This document shows, in pieces, positions 29,907-39,709 of a stretch of 40,058 nt of DNA. Below the pieces are notes generated by a model that saw nothing but the letters and a program-made list of their open reading frames with translations, was not told the DNA's origin and made no database searches. Position 1 is the stretch's first letter. Each line of letters begins with the position of its first letter. This stretch comes from Candolleomyces eurysporus (Eukaryota; Basidiomycota; Agaricomycetes; Agaricales; Psathyrellaceae), in NCBI GenBank assembly GCA_027579435.1, contig JANBPK010000031.1, forward strand, positions 1-40,058. Direction: 5' to 3'. Position numbers and translations under genes: made by a program.

Positions 29907-31405
29907 ATGTCACATAAGAGCAAAGCAAAGGCAAAAGGAATCAGTACCAGCTCGTTCTTCGACCTCAAAGCAGAGCTCTCCAAACAAGAGGCCGAATTCA
30001 CCAAGAACAAAGCTGCTGGGAACAGCACAACTATAGTCGGGGGTGTGAAGCGACCTGACAAGGTTCGTCCGAACGTTTTCTTTCTTGGCCTACTCGCCAG
30101 GTTACTGACGGTCAGGGAGTAGAAACCTACAGTATGGGCGCGCCAGAATAAGGGCGTAGCAGCTCGTGCAAGTCGTGATGTCGAGCTCGAAGCTATCAGC
30201 AAACCGACATTGGAATCTGCCAGGGCAGTCCTTGAACGCAAGGCAAAGATATACGAGAAGCTGAAGAAAGGAAAGAGTGGTGGCTTGAGTGAAGCTCAGT
30301 ACAACTCCCTTTTGGTCGATGTAAGTTCTATCCCAGTCCTCCCCGAGGGGTTAGTTCTGACTGACTGAGTGCAATACAGTTCGACGCAGCGGGACCTCCC
30401 GATAATTACGAGCCAGATAGCGATGACGTGGACGAATCGTTGACTGTACCTAAAGGACCGGATGACGAGGTGCGTAAAGCTTGCCTATGAATTCTACAGA
30501 TGGATTTAAATGACATTGCGATAGAGGGACCCTATCGTTGAATATGAGGATGAGTTCGGACGGCTACGAACAGCAAGACGGTCTGAAATCCCTCGTCATT
30601 TGCTTCCCAGGGAGCAGCAGGAGCCCGATGCGGACGAGTGAGTGGGCAACTCTTCGACTTGAATCACCCCACTGACTCTTTTCTCGATATTGAATCAGCG
30701 ACATTGTCATCTGTGCGTATTTCATTTGTTCCTAAGTATTCCTTGGTTGCTTACACCTCACTAGATAACCCTGAGGGCCATTTCCCGGTATATGTTCCTT
30801 CGGAAGAAAGGATGCAGGAGATAGAGAAGAAATACGCAGAAGAAAACAATCCTTTAGCCGCGCACTACGACTCGACAAGAGAGAATCGCGCCAAGGGTGC
30901 AGGTTTCTATCAGTTCTCAGCCGATGAAGAGACCCGGAAAGCACAAATGGAAGAACTGAAGGCGTCGAGGATGGAAACCGAGAAGGCGAGGCAGGAGGCT
31001 GGTGCTATAGATGTGAGGCCCGGGGAAGTGGAGGGAATGCGTGATGGGGAGGATGGTAGTAAGGCTGCTGGGGCAAGCCGGGCGATGGAGAAAAGGAAAC
31101 GGGAGCTTGAAGAAAGGAGGAAGTTGATTGAAGCAAAGAGGAGGAAAGTCCAGCCCAAGGCCGACGAACAGCCAGCTGCACCTTCCGCCCATGCAACTGC
31201 AACAAAAGTGGAAACTGCCCAGCCGGGGCCAGCGGAACCTATCGACCCATTTGCGGCACTGGAAGCCGCGATGTCTACTTCACAGACTGCCACGGGCGGG
31301 TCGAAGGGAAAGACGAAAGCAGCTCCCACCGACGAAGCAGACGACTTTTTATCGAGGTTGGAAGCAGAGTTCATGGCAACAAAAGGCAAGAAGAAGCAGG
31401 GTTGA
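29907..31405 (+). CDS. CCDC174-like nuclear coiled-coil protein (DUF4078)
   Basis: Six exons: 29907-30062, 30123-30320, 30380-30469, 30525-30637, 30699-30712 and 30765-31405; 403 residues. It has a Lys-rich start (MSHKSKAKAKG), a segment with KPTVWARQNKGV, an acidic stretch, an EYEDEFGRLRTARRSEIP segment and the block GAGFYQFSADEETRKAQME typical of DUF4078 (CCDC174 family), followed by a charged coiled coil with a KRRK basic cluster and a lysine-rich end. Animal CCDC174 is a nuclear protein linked to the exon-junction complex and splicing; the same role is inferred here. The 14-nt micro-exon 30699-30712 is required to join DDIVIYNPEGHF in frame. The gene starts 220 nt downstream of Sds22 on the same strand. 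Confidence 0.87.
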
Positions 31406-31643
31406 TTTGGTCGGAAGATACTTGACTACGGCGTCCCTTACACCTTTCGGCTGTCTTTACAATTCCAGGATCGATCTTCACCAACCGCCTGCTACAATCG
31501 GTCTCCTTCAGAGCGTTTCTCGCTATGCCCTTAAACTGCCATTTGCTGCATTGGACTTCCACCTACAGATATTAGTCTGTAAAGAATCACGTCCAGAGGC
31601 CACACACCACCTACCGGCACGTCGATCATCGTAATAGAAATCC

Positions 31644-31916
31644 CTACCCTCCAGACACTGGACAAATGACGGCGACTTCTTCCCCTCCTTTCAGGATAAC
31701 GTCTTCCGGTTTGTCGACCATCTCAGCATCTACACTCCATTGGCTACTACTCAAGATCTCCTCCAAATTTGACGCATCGGGATGACGAGAGATGATGAAT
31801 TTAGCAAATTCGGATAGGCGCTGGCCTGATTCTGCTATCGGGACTGTCTCGATGGTAAGGCCGGTTGCAGTTGACGCAGCTGCGAAATATAGAACTGTGA
31901 CCGTCTTGGGTGACAT
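31644..31916 (-). CDS. MOCS2A: Molybdopterin synthase sulfur-carrier subunit (MoaD / MOCS2A)
   Basis: Single exon, 90 residues, with the length and beta-grasp pattern of MoaD/ThiS-type sulfur carriers. It ends VAVICPVSGG, with the exposed Gly-Gly that is thiocarboxylated and then donates sulfur in converting precursor Z (cPMP) to molybdopterin. Other family features: an internal VTVLYFAAAS strand, a LSEFAKFIISRHP helix and an EDVILKGGEEVAV turn before the tail. It works with the large subunit MOCS2B/MoaE, which is not in this window, in the cytosol; the product serves nitrate reductase and similar enzymes. Unlike the bicistronic human MOCS2 locus, it stands alone here. It is convergent with the CCDC174-like gene (238-nt gap). 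Confidence 0.92.
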   Translation of the reverse strand: MSPKTVTVLYFAAASTATGLTIETVPIAESGQRLSEFAKFIISRHPDASNLEEILSSSQWSVDAEMVDKPEDVILKGGEEVAVICPVSGG

Positions 31917-32080
31917 GATGGTGGGGGATGTGGTGGATTGCTTTCACGTTTCGCTCTTATACCCGTTGGTATTGATGACTCAGTATTTGCTGATAAGAAT
32001 ACCCTACTTCGCCCCCAGCTGTTATAAACCCTTCTTAGAAATACATAAAAGACACGGAATTGTAACGAAAAGGACATCTA

Positions 32081-33013
32081 TCAGCCTACGTTCCCTAGCC
32101 CTCTGAGTTCCGCCGTCCACCATATTGGCTTTGAAGTGCTGATCCAAACATCTTCATGGGGAACGAGATGGTTGGACGTTGAGACCATACCGTCGAAAGA
32201 GGATGGGTGTCGGTCTGCAGAAAATCCCAATGAATAAGGAGTATCCGAGAACCTGACGACGGCGTACCTAAGTTCCATCGCAATCCCCTCGTTGATAAAG
32301 TTGTACTATCGATACCGACTGGAAGAAGGCCACAGGTTGGACCTAGGACGTCATGGTCGATCTTGATTTCGTGTTCTCCGTCATCCAGAACCCATCCGAT
32401 GTTGTCGTCCGTAACGGCATACACTCGTTGTCTAGATTTCCGAAGCTTGTGCAAAAAAGAGAGTGTGTGTATGGTCTGATCCAGTCGGCCTGCTAGTCCG
32501 CCTAAAAGCACAATATCGTATTGCTGTTGAACGACAACATGGTCAGAGATTGCTGTGAAGAACGACGGCAGGGGTCCGACCTCGCTGTTATCTCTCCGTT
32601 CCTTCTCCTCCAGCGCCTGGATGCATTTCATTAGATCCGTCGAGGCTTGGTCGTCGTCTTGTATCACGGGGACGCCATGGGATGCATAGAACGCTCTGAC
32701 GTCTGGACTTAAAGAGTCAAAATCGCCTTTAATGAGGTCCGGAAGGTATCTGCAAAGCTCCGTCACCATTAACCGCTGCAGTACCAATGCTTTTGACCAC
32801 TCACCTAAGCCGTGCTTCATCTGCGTCGGGGAGTCCGAGAAATACATCGTGCAAGCGGTTTGCACCTCCGTCTGCACAGCAGTGCCATCCCGTCGAGTTC
32901 CACAGACGTTGAAACAGTGGGACAGAGAAAGGCTGGTTTAGGATGATGAGGGCACGAGGCCGATCAGCAGCCTGGCCGCCGTTCCTCAGGAAATTAACAT
33001 CCCAGGTCTGCAT
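32081..33013 (-). CDS. THI80: Thiamine pyrophosphokinase
   Basis: Three exons: 32805-33013, 32268-32749 and 32081-32214; 274 residues. Family motifs in order: CADGGANRLHD (residues 46-56), KGDFDSL (77-83), DDQASTDLMKC (102-112), LLGGLAGRLDQTIHTL (from 151) and the C-terminal thiamine-binding part CGLLPVG, GLRWNL, FDGMVSTSNHL. It transfers pyrophosphate from ATP to thiamine, giving the cofactor thiamine diphosphate, in the cytosol. The aspartates in DGGANR, GDFDS and DQ.TD are the known Mg-ATP and thiamine-site residues, all present. The second intron was fixed by restoring the GLRWNL...SSFDG block. It lies head-to-tail with the MoaD-like gene, but no shared regulation is visible and no THI-box or TPP riboswitch was recognised upstream. 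Confidence 0.95.
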
Positions 33014-33251
33014 GATGGTTCTGGATCCTGTTCAAAATTGAATTCACCGATATATCGGCCTCAGGCCTCAGGTAGAGCTAATGACCGGGTGTACCTGGTT
33101 TGTAAGCGCTCTATTCAACTGGTACTAGTATAAATATACAGAGCTGGTGCAATGAGTCGTAATATAATCGTAATCATAACCGTCTATGTAGAAGCACAAG
33201 TCAGTATACTAGATGTAAATCGTCATTTCATCACAAGAAAGCGTATATTAA

Positions 33252-35076
33252 TTAAGAACTTTGGCTCCTCCTCGACCAGTTTGAGAGACTCAGGACACCC
33301 ACAACACCGAGGACAAGCAACGCAGTGCCAGCCCCAACTAACCCGGGAATGTACATCAACCACGTATCATCCATCTCCTCTAAATCCGTCTTTGAGGCGT
33401 TCACGATCTCCATCTCCGCCCTCTTCTTCTGACGTCTCCGGATGGTCGGCACATCATATTCCGGGTCGGTCTGTAGGGACTCTGGTCCGGATTGAACGCT
33501 TTCCGGCGTAGACGTCGCTGCCAGGTCGAGGGATGGGATTTCCAGTTCCACATGGGAGGCGCCTTCGGCTGAAAGGGAAGGAATGTCGAGGTCTGGTTGC
33601 AGGGCTCGAGCGCGTTCGAAGTACTTGGACGCCGCTTCCCGGTCACGTTTCCACGCTTCGGTACCTCCTTCGCCTATTTGCGACTGAAGAGGCATGCGGA
33701 TAGACGAGAGGCTAGAATAAGAAGCCGAGAGAAGTGTGGTGGCTGCACCTTCGAGATGAAGGAGGCCTGCTTCGAGATAGAGTTGGGCAACACCTCTTGA
33801 TCCCCCAATACACCGGAGGTAGTACTCCGTGGTCCCTCTGGCTGCGTCCTCTTCAGTGGGCTCGGAATCGTCAAGATCGGCGGTGTAGTTGAGAGGTAGA
33901 TACATTGAGACCAGCCTCATTGTTGCGGATGGTACATGGGCTTGGTGCCATGCCCGTCTGGGAAGATGAATTAGAACTTCTCTCTCGTTCACACCGCATA
34001 GAAGGCACTTACAAGAAGTATTCAAAGGCCTCTTCTTTATCCTTCCGAATATCAGCCAAGTCCAGGGCAATCAATGCCAGACTGGTGGGGTCCATGTTGT
34101 ATCTGTATTCCAATTCATCGCTGGCTTTGAACACAACTGAATTGGCTGAAATGGGCGACAGGGACTCGGGTACGGGACCGACAATGAGTGAGGGCCAAAT
34201 AACAGGTCTTTGCTTTTCCAGATGGATGGTCAAAAGCCTCCCTTGCTGAGGGGAGTGTAGCGAATCCAACGATGAGAACGATGATGGCATGCTGGGCAGA
34301 ACCCGTCTGCCTGGGGAGACCGAACGGGATGGCGCTATGTTGGATGGTAGTCTGCGGCGGGGTGGGAGTCCCTGAGTCTCTGTTGAAGAGAGAATTGGTG
34401 AAGAAGCCGAAGGCGAATCTGCATCCTCCGACTCGGAAACCTGTCCACTTTCCAGGGATGCAGCAAAGGAGCTTGAGATGTCCGGGTCTGATGACACAAA
34501 AGCGTATGAAGATTGCGTTGAGGCTGTCGAGGTGGTTGAAGTAGTTCTTTCCCGACCGGATGAACGAGATGCGCGAGGTTCCAATTGCCACACGGAGCTT
34601 GCAGTGTCCACAGTGCTGTAGAGCCGTCCCTATAGTTGACATACATACACCGAGTGCGCTCAGGCCATCTGACATTAATGAAGTGGCTGCGTGCGGGCAC
34701 TCACCTTGATTGTTGGCGGTTGGTTTTTGACCTCCACAATGAGGAATTCGCTGTCAATGACCACCTGCAGGAGAGAGAGGAAGCCATTAGGGAGATGCTT
34801 TGCATGGACGTTACATAACAGCATACTGAGAGGTCCTCGTCCTGGGTGTCGTGTGGGACCATGAGCAGCACTGTCGCCTTGCAATACGCATTTGAGCACT
34901 GTTGGCCAGGGATATGGGGTGGATCGATGAGCAAATACCTGATCATGCGACTAGGAAATTGGAGTCAGTATGTGCACAATTACCGCATGTGCCCCTGTCC
35001 AGGGATAGCAGAGCATATCGAGACTTACCTGGTGCCATGAATATGGAAAATGCGACCGCTCGTTGTATCTCTCCAT
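33252..35076 (-). CDS. CS-domain (p23/NudC-like) protein with C-terminal membrane anchor
   Basis: Five exons: 35029-35076, 34827-34898, 34705-34764, 34013-34629 and 33252-33957; 500 residues. Exon 1 encodes MERYNERSHFPYSWHQ; exons 2-4 complete a CS fold (ATVLLMVPHDTQDEDLSV, IVEVKNQPPTIKGRLYST, VWQLEP) in residues 11-78. A Ser-rich linker leads to a helical, TPR-like part (YLEAGLLHLEGAA, AASKYFERARAL), and the end is a transmembrane helix (MYIPGLVGAGTALLVLGVVG) followed by SNWSRRSQSS. It looks like a tail-anchored co-chaperone with its CS domain toward the cytosol; client and membrane are unknown. The first intron is 130 nt, and its acceptor at 34899 was chosen because it joins PYSWHQ to the CS beta strand in phase. 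Its start codon lies 300 nt from the first F-box gene, divergent. Confidence 0.85.
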
Positions 35077-35376
35077 CGTCTCAGCCAGAGAACAGAGGCG
35101 AGAATTTTGGGAGGTGGTGGAAGGAGGAGAAGGAGACTCGAATGACTTGTGGGCGCTTGCAGGATCCCAAACCCCAAAGTAGACTATTTCGTAAGTCTAA
35201 CAGAAAACGTGTTCACAGCTTCATCACTGACTCCGACGTCGTCCGACAGTCCGAATACAGGGCTAGACTTCATCACAACTTCATCACAGTTCATGTGAGC
35301 TCGCCAGGGGTACATATCTGTCTAACGCAGGGTCTGGTGACCCCAATCTCGTTTCATACCACCACCATTTCGCATA
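35077..35376. promoter_or_regulatory. Divergent promoter region, CS-domain protein / F-box-like gene 1
   Basis: 300 nt between divergent starts, duplicated upstream of F-box genes 2 and 3. Conserved blocks among copies include gactcgaatgacttgtggg and ggaaacgtgttcacagcttc-like sequence; these are candidate shared control elements, though recent duplication alone could explain them. Confidence 0.5.
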
Positions 35377-37005
35377 ATGTTGCCGACTCGCACCTGGGAC
35401 GAGGGAGAACCAGGTCCACAGATCACCGGAGCTTTCGATATTTGCAGTCTCCCAACCGAAATACTCGCGTTGATATTCGAATTGGTGCACAAGCAAGGCC
35501 ACCTACAGGGAACCGTCCGAGGCAGGGCCACGGAAGAGATCCTCATCTCTCACGTTTGTTCCTTGTGGAGGAACACCGCTCTGGCAGTTCCGCAACTTTG
35601 GACGAAGTATCGATGCGTCAAACCATCACCAGAACGGTTTGCCGTGGAATACGAACGGCTACAGACATACCTCACCAGGTCCGGCACGGATACAGACCTG
35701 GACCTTGTCTTCGACTTTGTCGACATCCCGGTCACGGTGAAAGACCCCTCCGCCATGGATATGTTGAATCTGGTCGTTCCTAACCTTTATCGGTTGAGGC
35801 GCTTCGTTCTGCTCTCGGATGGCGTCAACTTCGTCATTCCCCTCCACCGAGCACTCACTGGAGTGTCGGCTCCTCGCCTGGAACACTTCGAGGTGCTCAC
35901 TGGCAAATACCATGATATCATGGAAGAAGGGTACGACGGGCAACCTCACTGGGACCCCAAGATACTTACTGAAGGTCCACCAAACATCAAGTTTCTCAAG
36001 CTGGACTCCCCAGCTTTGGGAAAGTTCCGGCCTCCTTTCAATAACCTGGTCCACTTCTCCCTAGAAGCTGGCATACCAAGGCTAAAACTGTTTCTCCTTT
36101 GGGTTTGCTTGGAACAAGTGTTATCACTCCCCTTCATCGAAACATTTTCATTATGGGACGCCGTCATCGCAAACCCGAATCCCGGTCACCTCCTGCGGCG
36201 AATCAAAGCAGATCGGTTAAAACACGTCCGTTTTGGATGCAGCCCCACGCGCTTGCAAATGATTTTCAGCCAATGGCCCTGCTACCCGTTATTCTTCTTC
36301 CTCCACTACGTCTCTGCCCCTCTCCTTGAAACCATCACAATTTCTTCGGTCACTCTGGACACCCCCCAGATACCTGTGTCCCCTCTTGTCCTGGGACAAG
36401 TTGATTTGAGTTACGTTTTCCCCAACCTGCAATCCCTCTTCCTCAACAACATCACATATCCCGACCCCGGAGAGCAGGCCGCAGGATCGCGCACAATCGA
36501 ACGCCTGTTCAGCGCTACTGCCAACATTGCACGCCTCTGTATCTCGGAAACTGTCAAGATACCAGGAGACGGAGTTTTGAAGGCCTTAGAAATGGATCCA
36601 GGTATACAACGGGTCAAGCCGTGGCCGCAGCTCCGAGAGCTCAGCATCCCAAACCAGGAGGCTTGGACAAGGCTGATACTATTCTGCATGGACTATTGGC
36701 CACAACTGTCCATCATTCGTCTCCCACCATTGGCTTTGGATTTCGTAGCAACTTTATGGGATATTCCAGTGGAGGAGAGCACGCATACGCGAGATCTGAA
36801 GCCCCGGAGTTTCTGGGTAGATTTCTTCTTCAAGAACCGCCCTCCGAGCCTAGGTCCCAGCGGCAAAGGCCCTGACAGGAAGCAGGTGCGTGTCGAGGAG
36901 ACACAGGATGTGTTCCCAATGTATTGGCCTCCAGGTTATATGCGATCGTCTGGGATGGATACTGGCAAATTCGATTCAATTCACAAGGGCCCTGTCGGGA
37001 CTTAG
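35377..37005 (+). CDS. F-box-like domain protein, tandem copy 1
   Basis: Single exon, 542 residues. The F-box-like region lies at about residues 20-80 (DICSLPTEILALIFELV, ISHVCSLWRNTALAVPQLW), the form typical of the expanded Agaricomycete family. The rest has irregular leucine-rich segments (LVVPNLYRLRRFVLLSD, PRLEHFEVLTGKY, NIKFLKLDS, FPNLQSLFLNNI) and a fixed C-terminus (MYWPPGYMR, GMDTGKFDSIHKGPVGT). F-box proteins link SCF ubiquitin ligases to substrates; substrate unknown. The N-terminal half is nearly identical to copy 2, while the C-terminal half differs more. The start ATG follows a conserved cgcata context. Confidence 0.9.
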   Translation: MLPTRTWDEGEPGPQITGAFDICSLPTEILALIFELVHKQGHLQGTVRGRATEEILISHVCSLWRNTALAVPQLWTKYRCVKPSPERFAVEYERLQTYLTRSGTDTDLDLVFDFVDIPVTVKDPSAMDMLNLVVPNLYRLRRFVLLSDGVNFVIPLHRALTGVSAPRLEHFEVLTGKYHDIMEEGYDGQPHWDPKILTEGPPNIKFLKLDSPALGKFRPPFNNLVHFSLEAGIPRLKLFLLWVCLEQVLSLPFIETFSLWDAVIANPNPGHLLRRIKADRLKHVRFGCSPTRLQMIFSQWPCYPLFFFLHYVSAPLLETITISSVTLDTPQIPVSPLVLGQVDLSYVFPNLQSLFLNNITYPDPGEQAAGSRTIERLFSATANIARLCISETVKIPGDGVLKALEMDPGIQRVKPWPQLRELSIPNQEAWTRLILFCMDYWPQLSIIRLPPLALDFVATLWDIPVEESTHTRDLKPRSFWVDFFFKNRPPSLGPSGKGPDRKQVRVEETQDVFPMYWPPGYMRSSGMDTGKFDSIHKGPVGT

Positions 37006-37563
37006 TTACTAGGTTAGGACAGTGTCATGGTTCAGGCACAGTGATTATTCTAGGCTTTCTTTTTTCATCCTGACGTCTGTTATGTGTACCATACCATATG
37101 CTTGACAATACATGCACCTCTTTAAGCTTTACATATCTTCGAGGATTCTGTAAAAAGACCGAAATTTGTTTGATAGAATGTAAAAGCATGGTTTAGTTCT
37201 TGTTGTAGGAGTGAAATGTTACAGGGACCAACAATGTGTACATCCTGTGAATGTGGTACCTCTCGGGCCTCCATCATCCCAGCTAGAGATCAGAGGGAAG
37301 ATTATTGAGAGGTAGCGGAAGGAGGAGAAGAGCGGACTGGAATGACTGGTGGGCGTTTGCATGATCCCAAACCTCAAAGTATACAATTTCTTATCCAACA
37401 GGAAACGTGTTCACAACTTCATCACTGATTCCGACAGTCCGAACGCGAGGCCAGGCTTCGTCACAACAAACACCACTGTTCATGTGAACTAGCCAAGGGT
37501 ACATATCTGGTCTTATGCGGGGCCTGGTGACACCCTCGTTCCATACCACCACCATCTCGCATA
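37006..37563. other. Spacer between F-box genes 1 and 2
   Basis: About 560 nt, homologous to 39202-39709. It holds the 3' flank of gene 1, the unit junction near 37249, a badly decayed relic of CS-gene exon 1 near 37270 and the upstream region of gene 2. No separate gene. Confidence 0.6.
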
Positions 37564-39201
37564 ATGTCGCCGACTCGCACCTGGGCCGAGGGAGAACTGG
37601 GGCTACTGACCACCCGAGTTTTCGATATTTGCAGTCTACCAAACGAAATACTCGCGTTGATACTCGAATCGGTGCATGAGCAAGGCCACCTACGGGGAAC
37701 CGTCCGAGGCAGGGCCACGGAAGAGATCCTCATCTCTCACGTTTGTTCCTTGTGGAGGAACACCGCTCTGGCAATTCCGGAACTTTGGACGAAGTATCGA
37801 TGCGTCAAACCATCACCAGAACGGTTTGCCGTGGAATACGAACGGTTACAGACATACCTCACCAGGTCCGGCACGGATACAGACCTCGACCTTGTCTTCG
37901 ATTTTGTCGACATCCCGGTCACGGTGAAAGACCGCACCGTCATGGATATGTTGAATCTGGTCGTTCCCAACCTTTATCGGTTGAGGCGCTTCGTTCTGCT
38001 CTCGGATGGCGTCAACTTCGTTACTCCCTTCCACCGAGCACTCACTGGAGTATCGGCTCCTCGCCTGGAACACTTCGAGGTGCTCACTGGCCAATACCAT
38101 AATATCAACGAAGAAGGGTACGATGGGCAACCTCACTGGGACCCCAAGATACTCACTGAAGGTCCACCAAACATCAAGTTTCTGAAGCTGGACTCGCCAG
38201 CTTCGGGAAGGTTCCGGCCTCCTCTCAATAACCTTGTTCACTTCTCCCTAGAAGCCGGCATACCAAGGCTGAGATTACTCCTCCTTTGGGTTTGCTTAGA
38301 ACAAGTGTTATCGCTGCCTTTCATCGAAACATTTTCATTATGGGACGTCGTCATCGCAAACCCGAATCCCGGTCACCTCCTGCGGCGAATTCAGGCAAAG
38401 CGCTTGAAACACGTCCGTTTTGGACGCCGCCCTCCGTCCCAACACATGCGTTTCGGCCGATGGCCCTGCTACCCGTTATTCTTCTTCCTCCACTACGTCT
38501 CTGCCCCCCTCCTCGAAACCATAACAATTTCTTCGGTCACTCTGAACACGCCCCATACGCCTGCATTTCCTCTTGTCCCGGGAGAGGCTGATTTGGGTTA
38601 TATTTTTCCCAATCTAAAATTCCTCTTCCTCAACAACATTATATCTTCCGACCCCGCTCAAGATCAGGTCGCAGAATCGCGCACAATTAAACGCCTGCTG
38701 ACTGCCACCGCCACCATCGCACATCTCTGTATCTCGACAACTGTCGAGATCCCAGGAGATGGAGTCTTGAAGGCCTTACCAGTGGATCCAGATTTACGAC
38801 GGTTCCAGTCATGGCCGCAGCTCCGGGAGCTCACACTCAGCATCCCAGACCAGGCAGCTTCGACAAACCTAATACAATTCTGCACCGACTATTGGCCACA
38901 ACTATCCATCATTCGTCTCCCACCATCGGCTTTGTATTTCGTACCAACTTCGCGGGAGGTTCCAGTGGAGGAGAGCGCACATACGCGAGATCCTAAGCCC
39001 CGAAGTTTCTGGGAAGATTTTGTCAAGAAATGCTCTCGGAGTTCAGGTGCCAGTGGCAAAAGCCCTGATGGGAAGCAGGTGCGTATCGAGGAGATACAGG
39101 ACTCTGTGCTCCCTATGTATTGGCCTCCAGGTTATATGCGATTGTCCGGGATGGATACTGGCAATTTCGATTCAGTTCACAAGGGTCCTGTCGGGACTTA
39201 G
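37564..39201 (+). CDS. F-box-like domain protein, tandem copy 2
   Basis: Single exon, 545 residues, same plan as copy 1: F-box-like DICSLPNEILALILESV and ISHVCSLWRNTALAIPELW, leucine-rich segments, and the conserved ending GMDTGNFDSVHKGPVGT. Changes from copy 1 cluster after about residue 285 (RRPPSQHMRFGRW against CSPTRLQMIFSQW, and NNIISSDPAQDQVAES against NNITYPDPGEQAAGS), the likely substrate-facing part. No stop or frameshift, so it is probably active. Confidence 0.9.
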   Translation: MSPTRTWAEGELGLLTTRVFDICSLPNEILALILESVHEQGHLRGTVRGRATEEILISHVCSLWRNTALAIPELWTKYRCVKPSPERFAVEYERLQTYLTRSGTDTDLDLVFDFVDIPVTVKDRTVMDMLNLVVPNLYRLRRFVLLSDGVNFVTPFHRALTGVSAPRLEHFEVLTGQYHNINEEGYDGQPHWDPKILTEGPPNIKFLKLDSPASGRFRPPLNNLVHFSLEAGIPRLRLLLLWVCLEQVLSLPFIETFSLWDVVIANPNPGHLLRRIQAKRLKHVRFGRRPPSQHMRFGRWPCYPLFFFLHYVSAPLLETITISSVTLNTPHTPAFPLVPGEADLGYIFPNLKFLFLNNIISSDPAQDQVAESRTIKRLLTATATIAHLCISTTVEIPGDGVLKALPVDPDLRRFQSWPQLRELTLSIPDQAASTNLIQFCTDYWPQLSIIRLPPSALYFVPTSREVPVEESAHTRDPKPRSFWEDFVKKCSRSSGASGKSPDGKQVRIEEIQDSVLPMYWPPGYMRLSGMDTGNFDSVHKGPVGT

Positions 39202-39709
39202 TTACTAAGTTAGGACTCTGTCATGATTAATGCACAACGTTCACCGATTATTCTGGTTTCTGATTTCAAGCTGACGTTTGTTATACGTACCATAACACAT
39301 GCTTAACAATACATGTACTTCTTTAAGCTTGATGTATCTTCGACGATTTTGTAAACAGACTGAAATTTGTTTGGTAGATTGTAGAACCATGTTTTCGTTT
39401 TTGTTGCAGGAGCGAGATGTTACAGGGACCAACAATGTATACGCCCCGGAATGTGGCTGTTCGTTGTATCTCTCCATCGTCCCAGCTAGAGAACAGAGGC
39501 GAGAACGTTGGGATCTAGAAGAACAGACTCGAATGACTTGTGGGTGCTTGAAGAATCCCAAAACCCCGAAGTAGACTGTTTCTTCTCTAACAGGAAACGC
39601 GTTCACAGCTTCATCACAACAAACCATGTGAACTAGCCAGGGGTACATATTTGGTCTCATGCGGGGTCTGGCGACTCCCATCTCGTTCGATACCGCACCA
39701 TCTCGCATG
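39202..39709. other. Spacer between F-box genes 2 and 3
   Basis: About 510 nt homologous to 37006-37563: 3' flank of gene 2, unit junction near 39449, a recognisable relic of CS-gene exon 1, and the promoter of gene 3. No other gene. Confidence 0.6.
39455..39477 (-). pseudogene. Relic of CS-domain gene exon 1 inside the F-box array
   Basis: On the minus strand this reads ATGGAGAGATACAACGAA, matching the start of the CS-domain gene at 35076 (MERYNE). The rest of that gene is absent, so it is a decapitated first exon carried along with the divergent promoter during duplication. The equivalent place in unit 2 (near 37272) is more decayed. Confidence 0.7.
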
